A DNA stretch of 64,000 bases from Marinomonas agarivorans (GTDB lineage Bacteria; Pseudomonadota; Gammaproteobacteria; Pseudomonadales; Marinomonadaceae): NCBI GenBank assembly GCA_002173415.2, contig NHNK02000014.1:1-64000 (forward strand). The letters are read 5' to 3'. The notes below the pieces were generated by a model. It was not told the origin of the DNA. It saw only the letters and a program-made list of their open reading frames with translations, and searched no databases. Of this stretch, positions 52,297-61,831 are shown piece by piece; the first letter of the stretch is position 1; each line of letters begins with the position of its first letter. A program made the position numbers and the translations under genes.

Positions 52297-54984
52297 ATGT
52301 ATCTAAAACGTTTAGTTAATATGAAATTATTTTCCTTCTTATCAATGGTTGTATTTGCTTTTATGTCCGCAGGAACATTGGCGGCTACACCAACTAAAGA
52401 GCAAATCAACCAGTTTAAAAATTTGCCAAAGGCGCAGCAGGAGGCTCTGGCTCGTCAATTTGGTGTTGATATTAGTGTTTTAGACGAGTTCACAGGTGTT
52501 GAGCAATTAGATGAAGCACAGCCAGCTCCGCTACTGGAACCAACTATAGAGAGCAGAGAATCGTCTTTTATTCAGCGTGTTCAGCCCAGTCCAATGCAAC
52601 CATCAATCGGACTGAAAAAATTTGGTTATGATGCGCTAAGAAGAGATGTATTAAGAGAAGAGGTGAGCGATTTCACTGTAGTAGAAAATCTTCCTGTGCC
52701 CTTGGATTATCAGATGGGGCCGGGGGATAGTGTTAGTATCCAAACCTTCGGTAAATCCAATAACACCTACGAACTCACTATTGATCGTGATGGTCGACTT
52801 AACATTCCAGAGCTAGGGCCAATTTCGGCATCAGGGCAGACTTTTTCTCAATTAAGCAAGCAAATTCAAAATGTATATAAGCAAAAGGTAATAGGGGTAG
52901 AGGTTTCTATCTCGATGGGATTAATGCGCACCATGCAGGTTTACTTAGTGGGAGAAGTGACGCAGCCAGGCTCTTATAACGTAAATGGACTAACTACAAT
53001 TACTCAAGCATTAGTTGCCAGTGGTGGAATAAAAGAAACTGGCAGTTTGAGAAATATACAGCTAAAGCGCAAAGGGCGAGTAGTGCAAGAGTTTGATCTG
53101 TACGACCTGTTATTGAAAGGAAATACAGCAAGTGATGTTCGCTTGTCTGCAGGCGATACACTTTTTGTCCCTCCGTTATCGAGGACTGTGGCAGTAAGTG
53201 GTGAGGTAGTTCGCCCAGCTATTTACGAATTGAAATCCACGACAAAACTTGAGGATTTGTTACTAATCGCGGGAGGGGCAATGCCTCAGGCTTATCTTGC
53301 AAACGTGAGTATTAGGCGAGTAACCTCAGAAGGAGTGAAGCAAATTACTTTAGATCTAACCCAATCAACGGGGCGCGATTTTATTTTGCAGGCAGGTGAT
53401 GAGGTGAATTTATTTACTGCCTCAGAGACTCTTCAAGGCTCGATTACTGTTCGTGGAGAAGTGGTACGGCAGGGGAGTTTGGCTTTTGCCGATGGTATGC
53501 GAGTGAGTGATGTTATTGGTTCACTTGAGCGAGATCTAAAGCCCAGTGCTGACTTAGATTATGCTTTATTGGTGCGTGAATACAATCAAAATAAAGACAT
53601 TGATGTGTATCAATTTAGTTTAGCAAAAGCGCTAGAGTCTGCCTCATCGAGGGATAACCTGCTGCTGCAAGAGAGAGATCAAATTTTTGTCTTCTCAAAT
53701 GGATTGGACTTAGGATATTGGCGTTTGTCTTTGGATCATCGTTTAGATGTTGGGCAAAAGACATGGAGTGAAAAGCAACAATTAGATGGTGACCAAGGCA
53801 AAGAGCTAAATGAGTATGTTGATCCTGAAACAGGTGCCTTTGTTGGTAAAGGTATCGATGGGGCTAACAGTACTAATTATATAGATGTATCTGAGAATTC
53901 TGTGAAGCATCATAGTGATCGTGAAGAGGTGTTAAAACCTATCATCGAGCGCTTAATTGAGCAGTCCACATTTGATATGCCTGCAAAGCTAGTTGAAGTA
54001 ACTGGGGCTGTAAAGTTCCCTGGAACCTACCCTTTGGCTAAAGGGGCGGACATTGAGTCGCTAATTCAAGCGGCTGGAGGGTTGACGGAAGGTGCTTATC
54101 TTAACTCGGCAGAATTGACTAGGCGTTATGGAGTATCAAATAATGGTGATGGAAGGAAACAAATTGTTTTTTCTTTGCAAGATGCCTTAAATGAAGAACA
54201 TTCGGTTTCTCTAAAGCCGCAGGATAGCTTAATGATACGAACTCGACCTAGCTATCAAACTGACTTCGTTATTGGGTTGCAGGGCGAGGTTGTTTTTCCT
54301 GGTGAGTATGTGTTTCAGCGAGGTGAAACTCTAAAAGACATTATTGAGCGAGCGGGAGGGTTTACTCAGTTTGCCTATCCTGAAGGCGCTGTATTAAGTC
54401 GAGACCGTCTAAAGCGGCAAGAGAGAGAACGTTTGGCCTTTTTGACACAGCAGTTAAAGCAGGAAATTAGTGCTATGTCATTGCGTCGTCAAAATGTGTC
54501 AGCTTCGACTCCTCAGCAGGCTTTAGCTATAGTGGATCAGCTTGATCAAGCAGAGCCTGTAGGGCGTTTGGTGATAGATGTAAAGCAAGCAATGGCTGGA
54601 AATAAGCAAGCGAATGTCTTGCTTGAAAAAGGTGATAAGCTCTTTATTCCTGCGCTAAACCCTGTGGTTAGTGTGGTTGGAGAGGTGCAATTTGCTTCCC
54701 ATCATACCTTTAATTCAAATCTAAGCGTGGATGACTACATTGAGTCTGCGGGTGGTTTGAAGCGTCAAGCTGATGAAGGACGTGTGTACGTTATTAAAGC
54801 CAATGGTTCGATTGAGTTGCCTAACAACTCTTTTTGGTTTAGTCGTCAGCAGCAGTCACTTTCACCAGGAGATACTATTGTTGTGCCAATTAATACAGAC
54901 TATATGGATAATCTGGGTACCTTATCAACAGCAACAGAAATATTGTATCAGTTGGGTATCGCTTGGAATGCGATAAATGACTAG
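52297..54984 (+). CDS. Long SLBB-domain polysaccharide export protein (Wza-like)
   Basis: The 895-residue exported protein has a signal peptide ending TLAA. A Poly_export domain begins at YQMGPGDSVSIQTFG (about residue 137). About six SLBB units follow, each starting with a G-E-V or G-A-V turn: VYLVGEVTQPGSYNV, VAVSGEVVRPAIYEL, ITVRGEVVRQGSLAF, VEVTGAVKFPGTYPL, IGLQGEVVFPGEYVF and VSVVGEVQFASHHTF. E. coli Wza is about 379 residues with a lipobox. This protein is over twice as long and has no lipobox Cys, resembling Marinomonas/Vibrio-type long exporters. The first ATG (52297) is taken; a TTG at 52264 is less likely. Confidence 0.88.
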   Translation: MYLKRLVNMKLFSFLSMVVFAFMSAGTLAATPTKEQINQFKNLPKAQQEALARQFGVDISVLDEFTGVEQLDEAQPAPLLEPTIESRESSFIQRVQPSPMQPSIGLKKFGYDALRRDVLREEVSDFTVVENLPVPLDYQMGPGDSVSIQTFGKSNNTYELTIDRDGRLNIPELGPISASGQTFSQLSKQIQNVYKQKVIGVEVSISMGLMRTMQVYLVGEVTQPGSYNVNGLTTITQALVASGGIKETGSLRNIQLKRKGRVVQEFDLYDLLLKGNTASDVRLSAGDTLFVPPLSRTVAVSGEVVRPAIYELKSTTKLEDLLLIAGGAMPQAYLANVSIRRVTSEGVKQITLDLTQSTGRDFILQAGDEVNLFTASETLQGSITVRGEVVRQGSLAFADGMRVSDVIGSLERDLKPSADLDYALLVREYNQNKDIDVYQFSLAKALESASSRDNLLLQERDQIFVFSNGLDLGYWRLSLDHRLDVGQKTWSEKQQLDGDQGKELNEYVDPETGAFVGKGIDGANSTNYIDVSENSVKHHSDREEVLKPIIERLIEQSTFDMPAKLVEVTGAVKFPGTYPLAKGADIESLIQAAGGLTEGAYLNSAELTRRYGVSNNGDGRKQIVFSLQDALNEEHSVSLKPQDSLMIRTRPSYQTDFVIGLQGEVVFPGEYVFQRGETLKDIIERAGGFTQFAYPEGAVLSRDRLKRQERERLAFLTQQLKQEISAMSLRRQNVSASTPQQALAIVDQLDQAEPVGRLVIDVKQAMAGNKQANVLLEKGDKLFIPALNPVVSVVGEVQFASHHTFNSNLSVDDYIESAGGLKRQADEGRVYVIKANGSIELPNNSFWFSRQQQSLSPGDTIVVPINTDYMDNLGTLSTATEILYQLGIAWNAIND

Positions 54985-55065
54985 TCGACTAAGTTGGATG
55001 CGGCAATAATAAGTGAATGTTATTGTGCTACATGTTGCTTAGGAATATTTTAAAAAGAGTAAACT

Positions 55066-56010
55066 ATGTCAGAAGAAATAAAAGTGCCGTTGCAGGCTTA
55101 TCAGCAGGACGATGAAATTGATCTGAAGGAGCTGTTTGTTGCTCTGTGGAAAGGAAAATGGATTATCCTTTTGTTGACTATAGTCTGTGCAACTGGTGGA
55201 GTTTTTTATGCCTTGTCACAACCGAATGTTTATAAGGCTGAGGCTGTATTAGCATCTGCGGGTGATGGCGGTTCAAATGGTTTGTCGGCCATAAAGTCCC
55301 AATTTGGTGGTCTAGCTTCTCTGGCGGGTATTAGTCTTGAGGGCGGAGGTGCGGATAATAAAGCTATAGCATTAGCTGTGTTGCAGTCACGTCAGTTCAT
55401 TAATGCTTTTATCCATAAATACGATTTACTGGTACCTTTAATGGCAGGTAAAGAGTGGAGTGCTGCTTCAGGTGAATTACAACTGAATGAAGAGCTTTAT
55501 GATTCGGCTGCAAAAACATGGATAAGAGAAGTACAGGCAGGAAAATCTCAAATGCCAACGGAATGGGAGGCCTATAAATCCTTTAAAGAGATCTTTGAGG
55601 TCACAGAATCAAAAGATAATGGTCTGATGACTTTATCAGTTACTTATTTTTCTCCCATATTAGCGAAACAGTGGGTAGATAGTTTAGTAGTAGAGCTAAA
55701 TGCTTGGATGAAAGATAAATCTTTAAAAGAAACGCAAGATAATATTGACTACTTAGAAGAACAAATTCAGCGCACTAAAATCGCCGATATGCAGTCTGTT
55801 TTTTATCAACTTATCGAAGAGCAAACTAAGAACCTTATGTTAGCGGAAGTTCAAACTGAGTTTGCCTTTAAAGTAATTGATCCAGCTGTTGTGCCAGAGG
55901 AAAAAGCTGGGCCAAAACGCGCTTTGATTTGTATTGTAGCAGTTCTATCGGGTGGCATGCTTGGAATTATGATTATATTGGTTCGTTTTGCTTTTCGTTC
56001 AAAAGAGTAA
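55066..56010 (+). CDS. Wzz-type chain-length determinant / co-polymerase
   Basis: The 314-residue inner-membrane protein has TM1 at about 31-51 (WIILLLTIVCATGGVFYALS). A periplasmic helical domain with a coiled coil follows (DNIDYLEEQIQRTKIADMQS). A Pro-rich motif (VIDPAVVPEEKAGPKR) precedes TM2 at about 285-307. This is the PCP-1 architecture that sets O-antigen or capsule length. There is no cytoplasmic tyrosine-kinase domain. The N-terminus (DDEIDLKELFVALWKGKW) is typical. It follows the export gene by 81 bases. Confidence 0.92.
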   Translation: MSEEIKVPLQAYQQDDEIDLKELFVALWKGKWIILLLTIVCATGGVFYALSQPNVYKAEAVLASAGDGGSNGLSAIKSQFGGLASLAGISLEGGGADNKAIALAVLQSRQFINAFIHKYDLLVPLMAGKEWSAASGELQLNEELYDSAAKTWIREVQAGKSQMPTEWEAYKSFKEIFEVTESKDNGLMTLSVTYFSPILAKQWVDSLVVELNAWMKDKSLKETQDNIDYLEEQIQRTKIADMQSVFYQLIEEQTKNLMLAEVQTEFAFKVIDPAVVPEEKAGPKRALICIVAVLSGGMLGIMIILVRFAFRSKE

Positions 56011-56028
56011 GTCAAAAAAGTGCTCTTC

Positions 56029-56205
56029 TTGACAGAAATAAAGATCTACATATTTATTGCAATATTATCCATTCTCATTTAGACTTGTTCAGTCAGTGAA
56101 CGACATGGAGTGTTTGCTGACTTTCACCAGAGTGAAACTCAAGATGATATAAGCAAGCTTAAAGAAAATGTGCAATCGCAAAGAAGCGCATTTATCTCTT
56201 CTTAA
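56029..56205 (+). pseudogene. Possible small broken reading frame
   Basis: One frame reads from TTG 56029 to TAA 56203-56205 (59 codons) with a single internal TAG at 56080-56082. The first part is a hydrophobic signal-like peptide (TEIKIYIFIAILSILI). The part after the TAG begins TCSVSERHGVFADFHQSETQ and is hydrophilic. This looks like a small exported protein, perhaps a lipoprotein, with one nonsense change. Chance is a real alternative in such a short stretch. Confidence 0.25.
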
Positions 56206-56287
56206 GGCATGAAACAATAGAGTTTTTCTTAATCTTAAATCCATATTGGATTTCATTTGATCAGCATCTTAAAGGCAGGGCGCTTAT

Positions 56288-56608
56288 ATGCTAGATGAAG
56301 AAAGTCGGTATAAAATATTGAAAGAGCTAGAGCAATACCCTGACATTAGTCAACGTGAGCTTGCAAGGCGTTTGCACATTAGTGTAGGGAAAACAAATTT
56401 TTGTCTAAAAGCTTTAGCTGAAAAAGGCTTAATCAAAGCAGGGAACTTTAAAAAAAATGCGAATAAAGTGCGTTATTTATACCTTTTAACGCCAAAAGGT
56501 ATAGAAGAAAAAGTTTTTCTGACCCAGCAGTTTTTGAAAAGAAAAATAGCTGAATATGAAACGCTAGAAAAAGAAATAGAACAGCTTCGACGAGAAGTAA
56601 AGTATTGA
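56288..56608 (+). CDS. EPS-associated MarR-family transcriptional regulator
   Basis: The 106-residue protein has an N-terminal winged helix (YKILKELEQYPDISQRELAR, RLHISVGKTNFCLKALAEKG) and a wing with KVRYLYLLTPKGIEEK. A C-terminal coiled coil follows (YETLEKEIEQLRREV). This small type is found in exopolysaccharide/O-antigen loci, usually close to Wzz or before sugar genes, as here. GGCAGGGC lies upstream of the start. It probably controls this locus, but the target site is not visible to me. Confidence 0.88.
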   Translation: MLDEESRYKILKELEQYPDISQRELARRLHISVGKTNFCLKALAEKGLIKAGNFKKNANKVRYLYLLTPKGIEEKVFLTQQFLKRKIAEYETLEKEIEQLRREVKY

Positions 56609-56673
56609 CTTATAAAATATAAATGCTAAGTAGAATGAATATGTGAAAAATAGAATATTATGGAAGCAGTTAA

Positions 56674-57666
56674 ATGAAATTCTTAGTCACTGGAGCAGCT
56701 GGCTTTATTGGTATGTATGTGTGTAAGCGCCTCCTCGAACAAGGTCATTATGTTGTTGGTCTTGATAACCTCAATACCTACTACCTACCTAAACTTAAAC
56801 AACACCGTCTTGATCAATTATTTCCTTATGATAACTTCACTTTTATCAAGAAGGACCTAGCTGATCGCGATGCCATAGCGGCATTATTCAAAGAAGAGCA
56901 ATTCCAACGAGTGATTCATTTAGCTGCACAAGCAGGTGTGCGTTATTCACTAGAAGCGCCTTTTGATTATGTGGACAGTAACCTAGTTGGCATGATGACC
57001 ATCTTAGAAGGCTGCCGTCACAATAAAGTGGAGCATCTTGTTTATGCTTCTTCCAGCTCAGTTTATGGTATGAATACTAAAGTGCCTTTTAGTGAGTCAG
57101 ATACTGTAGACCATCCAGTATCGCTTTACGCAGCTACAAAAAAATCCAATGAACTCATGGCGCACTCTTATTCTCATCTTTATGGTATCCCTACAACAGG
57201 GCTTCGATTTTTTACAGTCTACGGTCCTGGTGGTCGTCCAGATATGGCGCCTTGGTTGTTTACAGAGGCTATATTGAATGACAGACCAATTAAAGTGTTC
57301 AACCAAGGGAAAATGATGCGTGACTTTACCTATATCGACGATATTGTTGAAGGCGTTATACGTATTCAGGAAGTAATCCCAGAGCTTAATGAGTCAAACG
57401 AAACAGGAAGCACAGCACCTTATAAAATATTTAATATTGGTAATAATCAGCCCATTCAGCTATCCGAATTTATTGAAGCGATTGAATCTGCCTGTGGCAA
57501 ACAAGCAGAGAAGATTTTGATGGATATGCAGCCAGGGGATGTACCTAAGACCTACGCAGATACCGCACAACTAGAAACAGCAGTGGGATACAAACCTTCT
57601 ACGACCATACAAGAAGGCATGGTGAAATTTGTAGAATGGTATAAGACTTTTCAGAAAGAATTATAA
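56674..57666 (+). CDS. NAD-dependent epimerase, probably UDP-glucuronate 4-epimerase
   Basis: The 330-residue extended short-chain dehydrogenase has the NAD motif GAAGFIG (7-13) and the catalytic Ser region YASSSSVYGMN. The Y-x-x-x-K motif is in SLYAATKKSNEL, and GLRFFTVYGPGGRPDMAPWL follows. The last motif and the start LDNLNTYYLPKLKQHRL are typical of UDP-glucuronate 4-epimerases (UDP-GlcA to UDP-GalA). With the following UDP-glucose dehydrogenase it would turn UDP-glucose into UDP-galacturonate. UDP-GlcNAc/Glc epimerase activity cannot be fully excluded. Confidence 0.88.
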   Translation: MKFLVTGAAGFIGMYVCKRLLEQGHYVVGLDNLNTYYLPKLKQHRLDQLFPYDNFTFIKKDLADRDAIAALFKEEQFQRVIHLAAQAGVRYSLEAPFDYVDSNLVGMMTILEGCRHNKVEHLVYASSSSVYGMNTKVPFSESDTVDHPVSLYAATKKSNELMAHSYSHLYGIPTTGLRFFTVYGPGGRPDMAPWLFTEAILNDRPIKVFNQGKMMRDFTYIDDIVEGVIRIQEVIPELNESNETGSTAPYKIFNIGNNQPIQLSEFIEAIESACGKQAEKILMDMQPGDVPKTYADTAQLETAVGYKPSTTIQEGMVKFVEWYKTFQKEL

Positions 57667-57753
57667 ACTATAGATCAGCCAGTAGGTCAGAGAGAACGAG
57701 GAACGAAGTCGTAATCTGACGATGCGAAGTGGCGATGTAGTATGAGATGAAAT

Positions 57754-58932
57754 ATGATAAAAAAATATAAAATTGCAGTGGCTGGAACAGGATATGTAGG
57801 TTTATCTAATGCAATGTTATTAGCTCAGTATAACGAAGTGGTTGCAGTTGACATAGTTCCTGAAAAAGTGTCAATGCTAAACAATAAGCAGTCGCCAATA
57901 GAAGATAAAGAAATACAAGAGTTTCTAACGAACAAAGAGTTAAATTTCAAAGCCACATTGGACAAAGACCTAGCGTATAAAAACGCTGATTTTGTCATCA
58001 TTTCTACTCCAACGGATTATGATACTGAAACCAACTATTTCAATACCAAAAGTGTTGAATCTGTCATTAAAGACGTCCTGAGTATTAATCCTGATGCCGT
58101 GATGGTAATTAAATCAACTGTTCCGGTGGGTTATACAAAAAGCGTTAAAGAAACCTTTCGATCCCAAAATATCATTTTCTCACCAGAGTTTTTAAGAGAA
58201 GGGAAAGCCTTGCATGACAATCTCTATCCGTCACGAATCATCGTCGGTGAGCGTTCACAAAGGGCTGAGAGCTTTGCTAGCTTGTTAAAGCAAGGTGCAA
58301 TTAAGCAAGATATTGAAATATTGTTTACCAATAGTACGGAAGCGGAAGCGGTGAAGCTCTTTTCGAACACTTATTTGGCTCTGCGAGTGGCGTATTTTAA
58401 CGAGCTTGATTCCTATTGCGAGTCTCATGGCTTAGATTCAAAGCAAATCATTGAGGGGGTGTCCCTTGACCCTCGTATTGGTGATCACTATAACAATCCG
58501 AGTTTTGGTTATGGTGGTTACTGTTTGCCTAAGGACACTAAGCAGCTTTTGGCTAATTACCAAGACGTACCAAATAACCTCATTCGAGCGATTGTAGATT
58601 CGAATTCAACTCGCAAAGATTTTATTGCTGATTCTATTATAAAACGTAATCCTACAATAGTAGGTATTTACCGTCTTGTAATGAAGTCAGGCAGTGATAA
58701 CTTTAGAGCCTCTGCTATTCAAGGGATTATGAAGCGAATCAAAGCCAAAGGTATTGAGGTGATTATTTATGAGCCAGTATTGGGGAAAAATGAATTTTTT
58801 AACTCGAAAGTGATACAAGACGTGGAAGAATTTAAAAGAGTAGCGGATGTGATTGTAGCCAATAGACAAGACAATGTTTTGAGTGATGTGGTAGATAAAG
58901 TGTATACACGTGACTTGTTTGGAAGTGACTAG
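57754..58932 (+). CDS. ugd: UDP-glucose 6-dehydrogenase
   Basis: The 392-residue enzyme oxidises UDP-glucose to UDP-glucuronate with two NAD. The NAD motif [15 protein letters not shown] is near the N-terminus. [36 protein letters not shown] and the catalytic Cys motif [14 protein letters not shown] follow, so the substrate type is the short Ugd form (about 388 residues in E. coli). The Asp/Thr-rich [13 protein letters not shown] segment fits UDP-glucose rather than UDP-ManNAc enzymes. It is 87 bases after the epimerase. Confidence 0.92.
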   Translation: MIKKYKIAVAGTGYVGLSNAMLLAQYNEVVAVDIVPEKVSMLNNKQSPIEDKEIQEFLTNKELNFKATLDKDLAYKNADFVIISTPTDYDTETNYFNTKSVESVIKDVLSINPDAVMVIKSTVPVGYTKSVKETFRSQNIIFSPEFLREGKALHDNLYPSRIIVGERSQRAESFASLLKQGAIKQDIEILFTNSTEAEAVKLFSNTYLALRVAYFNELDSYCESHGLDSKQIIEGVSLDPRIGDHYNNPSFGYGGYCLPKDTKQLLANYQDVPNNLIRAIVDSNSTRKDFIADSIIKRNPTIVGIYRLVMKSGSDNFRASAIQGIMKRIKAKGIEVIIYEPVLGKNEFFNSKVIQDVEEFKRVADVIVANRQDNVLSDVVDKVYTRDLFGSD

Positions 58933-58967
58933 TAAATATTAAGTTAATAAGTTTTTTGGGGTTTTTG

Positions 58968-59981
58968 ATGTTAAATAAAAAAAGTGTTTTGATCACTGGT
59001 GGCACTGGATCATTTGGTAAAAAGTTTATTGAAACAATATTGTCTCGTTATCCAGATGTGGAAAAAATAATAATTTTTTCTCGTGATGAATTGAAGCAGT
59101 CAGAGTTGCGTTTAATTTATCCTCCACAGAAGTTTCCGCAGTTACGTTTTTTTATCGGTGATGTTCGAGATAGAGAGCGTATTAAGCAAGCTTGTGAAGG
59201 GGTAGATGTTATTATCCATGCAGCCGCTATTAAGCAAGTAGATACAGCGGAATATAATCCAACAGAGTGTATTCGTACGAATATTGCTGGTGCAGAAAAT
59301 GTTATTCATGCGGCACTAGAGTGCGGAGTGAAAGATGTAGTGGCCTTATCAACAGATAAAGCGTGCGCGCCAATTAATTTATATGGTGCTACAAAGCTTG
59401 CCTCAGATAAAATTTTTGCAGCAGCCAACAACATTAAAGGTTCAAAAGACATTAAATTTAGTGTTGTGCGTTACGGTAATGTAATGGGGTCTCGTGGCTC
59501 GGTGATTCCTTTCTTTTTGAGTAAGCGAGAAGAAGGCGTTCTACCTATTACACATGAAGATATGACACGGTTTAATATTTCATTGCAAGATGGCGTTGAT
59601 TTAGTAATGTTTGCGATTGGTAATCACCTAGGTGGAGAGATTTTTATTCCTAAAATTCCGTCTTATAAAATCTTAGACGTTGCTAAAGCGGTTGCTCCAG
59701 ATTGCAAAACAGAAATAGTTGGCATTCGTCCTGGTGAGAAATTGCATGAAGAAATGCTAACGGAAACAGATTCAATCAACACGATTGATTTGGGTGATAA
59801 GTATGCGATTCTACCATCCGTTTCTTATGTAAATACCGAAGCCGAATTTTTGGCCCATCATAAGGCACAAAAAGTACCATTTGGTTTTAAATATAATTCA
59901 GGCACAAATACCGAGTGGGAAACCGTTGATAGTTTACGCTCTTTGGTTAAAGAGCACGTAGACTCTTCATTTGAGGTGTAG
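58968..59981 (+). CDS. pseB: UDP-N-acetylglucosamine 4,6-dehydratase (inverting)
   Basis: The 337-residue enzyme catalyses step 1 of pseudaminic acid synthesis: UDP-GlcNAc is dehydrated at C4/C6 and inverted at C5. It has the NAD(P) motif GGTGSFG (11-17), IIHAAAIKQVDTAEYNPTEC, LSTDKACAPINLYGATK with the Y-x-x-x-K pair and SVVRYGNVMGSRGSVIPFF. These are PseB signatures. The frame opens at 58956 but ATG 58968 (MLNKKSVLITGG) has GGGG upstream. It is the first of six pse genes. Confidence 0.95.
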   Translation: MLNKKSVLITGGTGSFGKKFIETILSRYPDVEKIIIFSRDELKQSELRLIYPPQKFPQLRFFIGDVRDRERIKQACEGVDVIIHAAAIKQVDTAEYNPTECIRTNIAGAENVIHAALECGVKDVVALSTDKACAPINLYGATKLASDKIFAAANNIKGSKDIKFSVVRYGNVMGSRGSVIPFFLSKREEGVLPITHEDMTRFNISLQDGVDLVMFAIGNHLGGEIFIPKIPSYKILDVAKAVAPDCKTEIVGIRPGEKLHEEMLTETDSINTIDLGDKYAILPSVSYVNTEAEFLAHHKAQKVPFGFKYNSGTNTEWETVDSLRSLVKEHVDSSFEV

Positions 59982-59990
59982 GAAAACTAA

Positions 59991-61154
59991 ATGATTCCAT
60001 ATGGTCGCCAAGATATTACGCAAGCAGATGTTGATGCAATTTCAGATGTGCTTAACTCTGATTTTTTAACGCAAGGACCACAAGTTCCTGCGTTTGAAGT
60101 CTCTTTGATGAGTGCGACTGGTGCGAAATTCGCTTTCGCCGTAAACAGTGCAACTTCTGCTTTGCATATTGCGTGTTTGGCGTTAGGACTAGGAAAAGGA
60201 GATGTTCTATGGACGTCTCCTATTACCTTTGTTGCTTCGGCAAACTGTGGCTTATATTGTGGTGCATCTGTCGATTTTGTTGATATTGACCCCGCTAGCT
60301 ATAACCTTTGTCCAATCGCTCTAGAGGAAAAGCTTAAGTTTGCTAGATTGAATGGCTCTTTACCTAAGGTTGTTGTGGCTGTGCATTTATGCGGTCAGCC
60401 TTGCGATATGAAAGCGATTCATGCGTTATCGGTTGAGTATGGGTTCAAGGTGATTGAAGATGTCTCTCATGCAATCGGTGGTCGTTATTTAAATCAACCA
60501 ATTGGATCGTGTGAATACAGTGATATTACAGTATTCAGTTTCCACCCAGTTAAGATTGTTACTACAGCTGAGGGCGGCGCAGCTTTAACAAATGATAAAG
60601 CACTTGCTTATAAAATGGCCTTATACCGCAGTCATGGAATAACACGCGATGAAGCTTTAATGGAAAACGTTTCTCAGGGTGGCTCGTATTATGAACAAGT
60701 TGATTTAGGCTTTAACTACCGTATGACTGAGTTACAGGCTGCGTTAGGTGTGTCACAGATGACGCGTTTGAGTGAATTTGTAAAAGCGCGTCATCAACTT
60801 GCTGAACGGTACTACGAAAAGCTTGCAGACTTACCTATTACATTGCCATATCAATTGCCAGGTACCTATTCTGGCCTTCATTTGTTTGTGATTCGTTTAA
60901 ATCTAGGCAAGATCTCAAAAACACATAAAGAAGTGTTTGATGAGCTCAGAGCAAATGGTATTGGTGTGAATGTGCATTATATTCCTGTTCATTTACAGCC
61001 GTATTATCAGAGAATGGGGTTTAAAAACGGCGACTTTCCTAATGCAGAAAGTTACTACACTAACGCAATCTCTTTACCTATGTTCCATGCAATGACTTAT
61101 GAACAACAAAACGAAGTGATTCGTGTGTTAACTAACGTGATTATTAGTGAATGA
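59991..61154 (+). CDS. pseC: UDP-4-amino-4,6-dideoxy-N-acetyl-beta-L-altrosamine transaminase
   Basis: This 387-residue PLP aminotransferase of the DegT/DnrJ/EryC1 family performs step 2 of the pathway. The PLP lysine is K188 in SFHPVKIVTTAEGG. Other markers are the start MIPYGRQDITQADVDAI, TSPITFVASANCGLYCGA and GFNYRMTELQAALGVSQ. It starts nine bases after pseB with AGGA upstream. Its stop overlaps the start of pseF (ATGA). Confidence 0.95.
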   Translation: MIPYGRQDITQADVDAISDVLNSDFLTQGPQVPAFEVSLMSATGAKFAFAVNSATSALHIACLALGLGKGDVLWTSPITFVASANCGLYCGASVDFVDIDPASYNLCPIALEEKLKFARLNGSLPKVVVAVHLCGQPCDMKAIHALSVEYGFKVIEDVSHAIGGRYLNQPIGSCEYSDITVFSFHPVKIVTTAEGGAALTNDKALAYKMALYRSHGITRDEALMENVSQGGSYYEQVDLGFNYRMTELQAALGVSQMTRLSEFVKARHQLAERYYEKLADLPITLPYQLPGTYSGLHLFVIRLNLGKISKTHKEVFDELRANGIGVNVHYIPVHLQPYYQRMGFKNGDFPNAESYYTNAISLPMFHAMTYEQQNEVIRVLTNVIISE

Positions 61155-61831
61155 TGAATATTGCAATCATCCCTGCTCGTGGTGGCAGCAAGCGGATACC
61201 ACGTAAAAACATCAAAGCATTTCATGGTAAACCTATGATAGCGTATTCGATTGAGGCGGCATTAGAAAGTGGTTGCTTCGTTGTCTCAACTGATGATAAT
61301 GAAATTGCGGAGATCGCTAAGCAATACGATGCGCAAGTACCGTTTATTAGACCTGCTGCGATAGCTGATGATTATGCAACAACTCTTGATGTGATCGCAC
61401 ACGCTTTGAGATGGTGCGTAGAAAGTGGTATGGAAGTTACGAGTGCATGTTGTATTTACGCTACCGCGCCTTTTATTAGCCCGTCAAGCTTACAAGAAGG
61501 TATGGTAGCTCTATCAATAGAAGATATCGATTATGCATTTAGTGCAACCAGCTATGCTTTTCCCATACAGCGCGCGATCAAAATAGACAATGAATGCCGA
61601 GTGGATATGTTTCATCCTGAATATTTGAATACTCGCTCTCAGGATTTAGAAGAGGCGTATCATGATGCGGGACAGTTTTATTGGGGCAAAGCTCAGGCAT
61701 TTTTAGAGAAAAGAGCGATATTTGGGGCGAACTCAAAAGCTATATTGTTGCCGCGTAAAAGAGTTCAGGATATCGATACTCAAGAGGATTGGGAATTAGC
61801 AGAAGCTTTATATCGAGCGTTGCAATGCTAA
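61151..61831 (+). CDS. pseF: Pseudaminic acid cytidylyltransferase
   Basis: The 226-residue CMP-sugar synthetase activates pseudaminic acid with CTP, the last step of the pathway. The nucleotide site IIPARGGSKRIPRKNIK is at the N-terminus. VSTDDNEIAEIA, DVIAHALRWC and the end RVQDIDTQEDWELAEALY follow. It overlaps pseC by four bases, indicating coupled translation. PseF in this order (B-C-F-G-H-I) is common in polysaccharide loci. Confidence 0.95.
   Translation: MMNIAIIPARGGSKRIPRKNIKAFHGKPMIAYSIEAALESGCFVVSTDDNEIAEIAKQYDAQVPFIRPAAIADDYATTLDVIAHALRWCVESGMEVTSACCIYATAPFISPSSLQEGMVALSIEDIDYAFSATSYAFPIQRAIKIDNECRVDMFHPEYLNTRSQDLEEAYHDAGQFYWGKAQAFLEKRAIFGANSKAILLPRKRVQDIDTQEDWELAEALYRALQC

Noticed and set aside
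56011-56287. JUMPstart/ops-type element expected before some polysaccharide operons
   Set aside because: No GGCGGTAG core was seen here or upstream of gfcA, so RfaH-type control is not supported.
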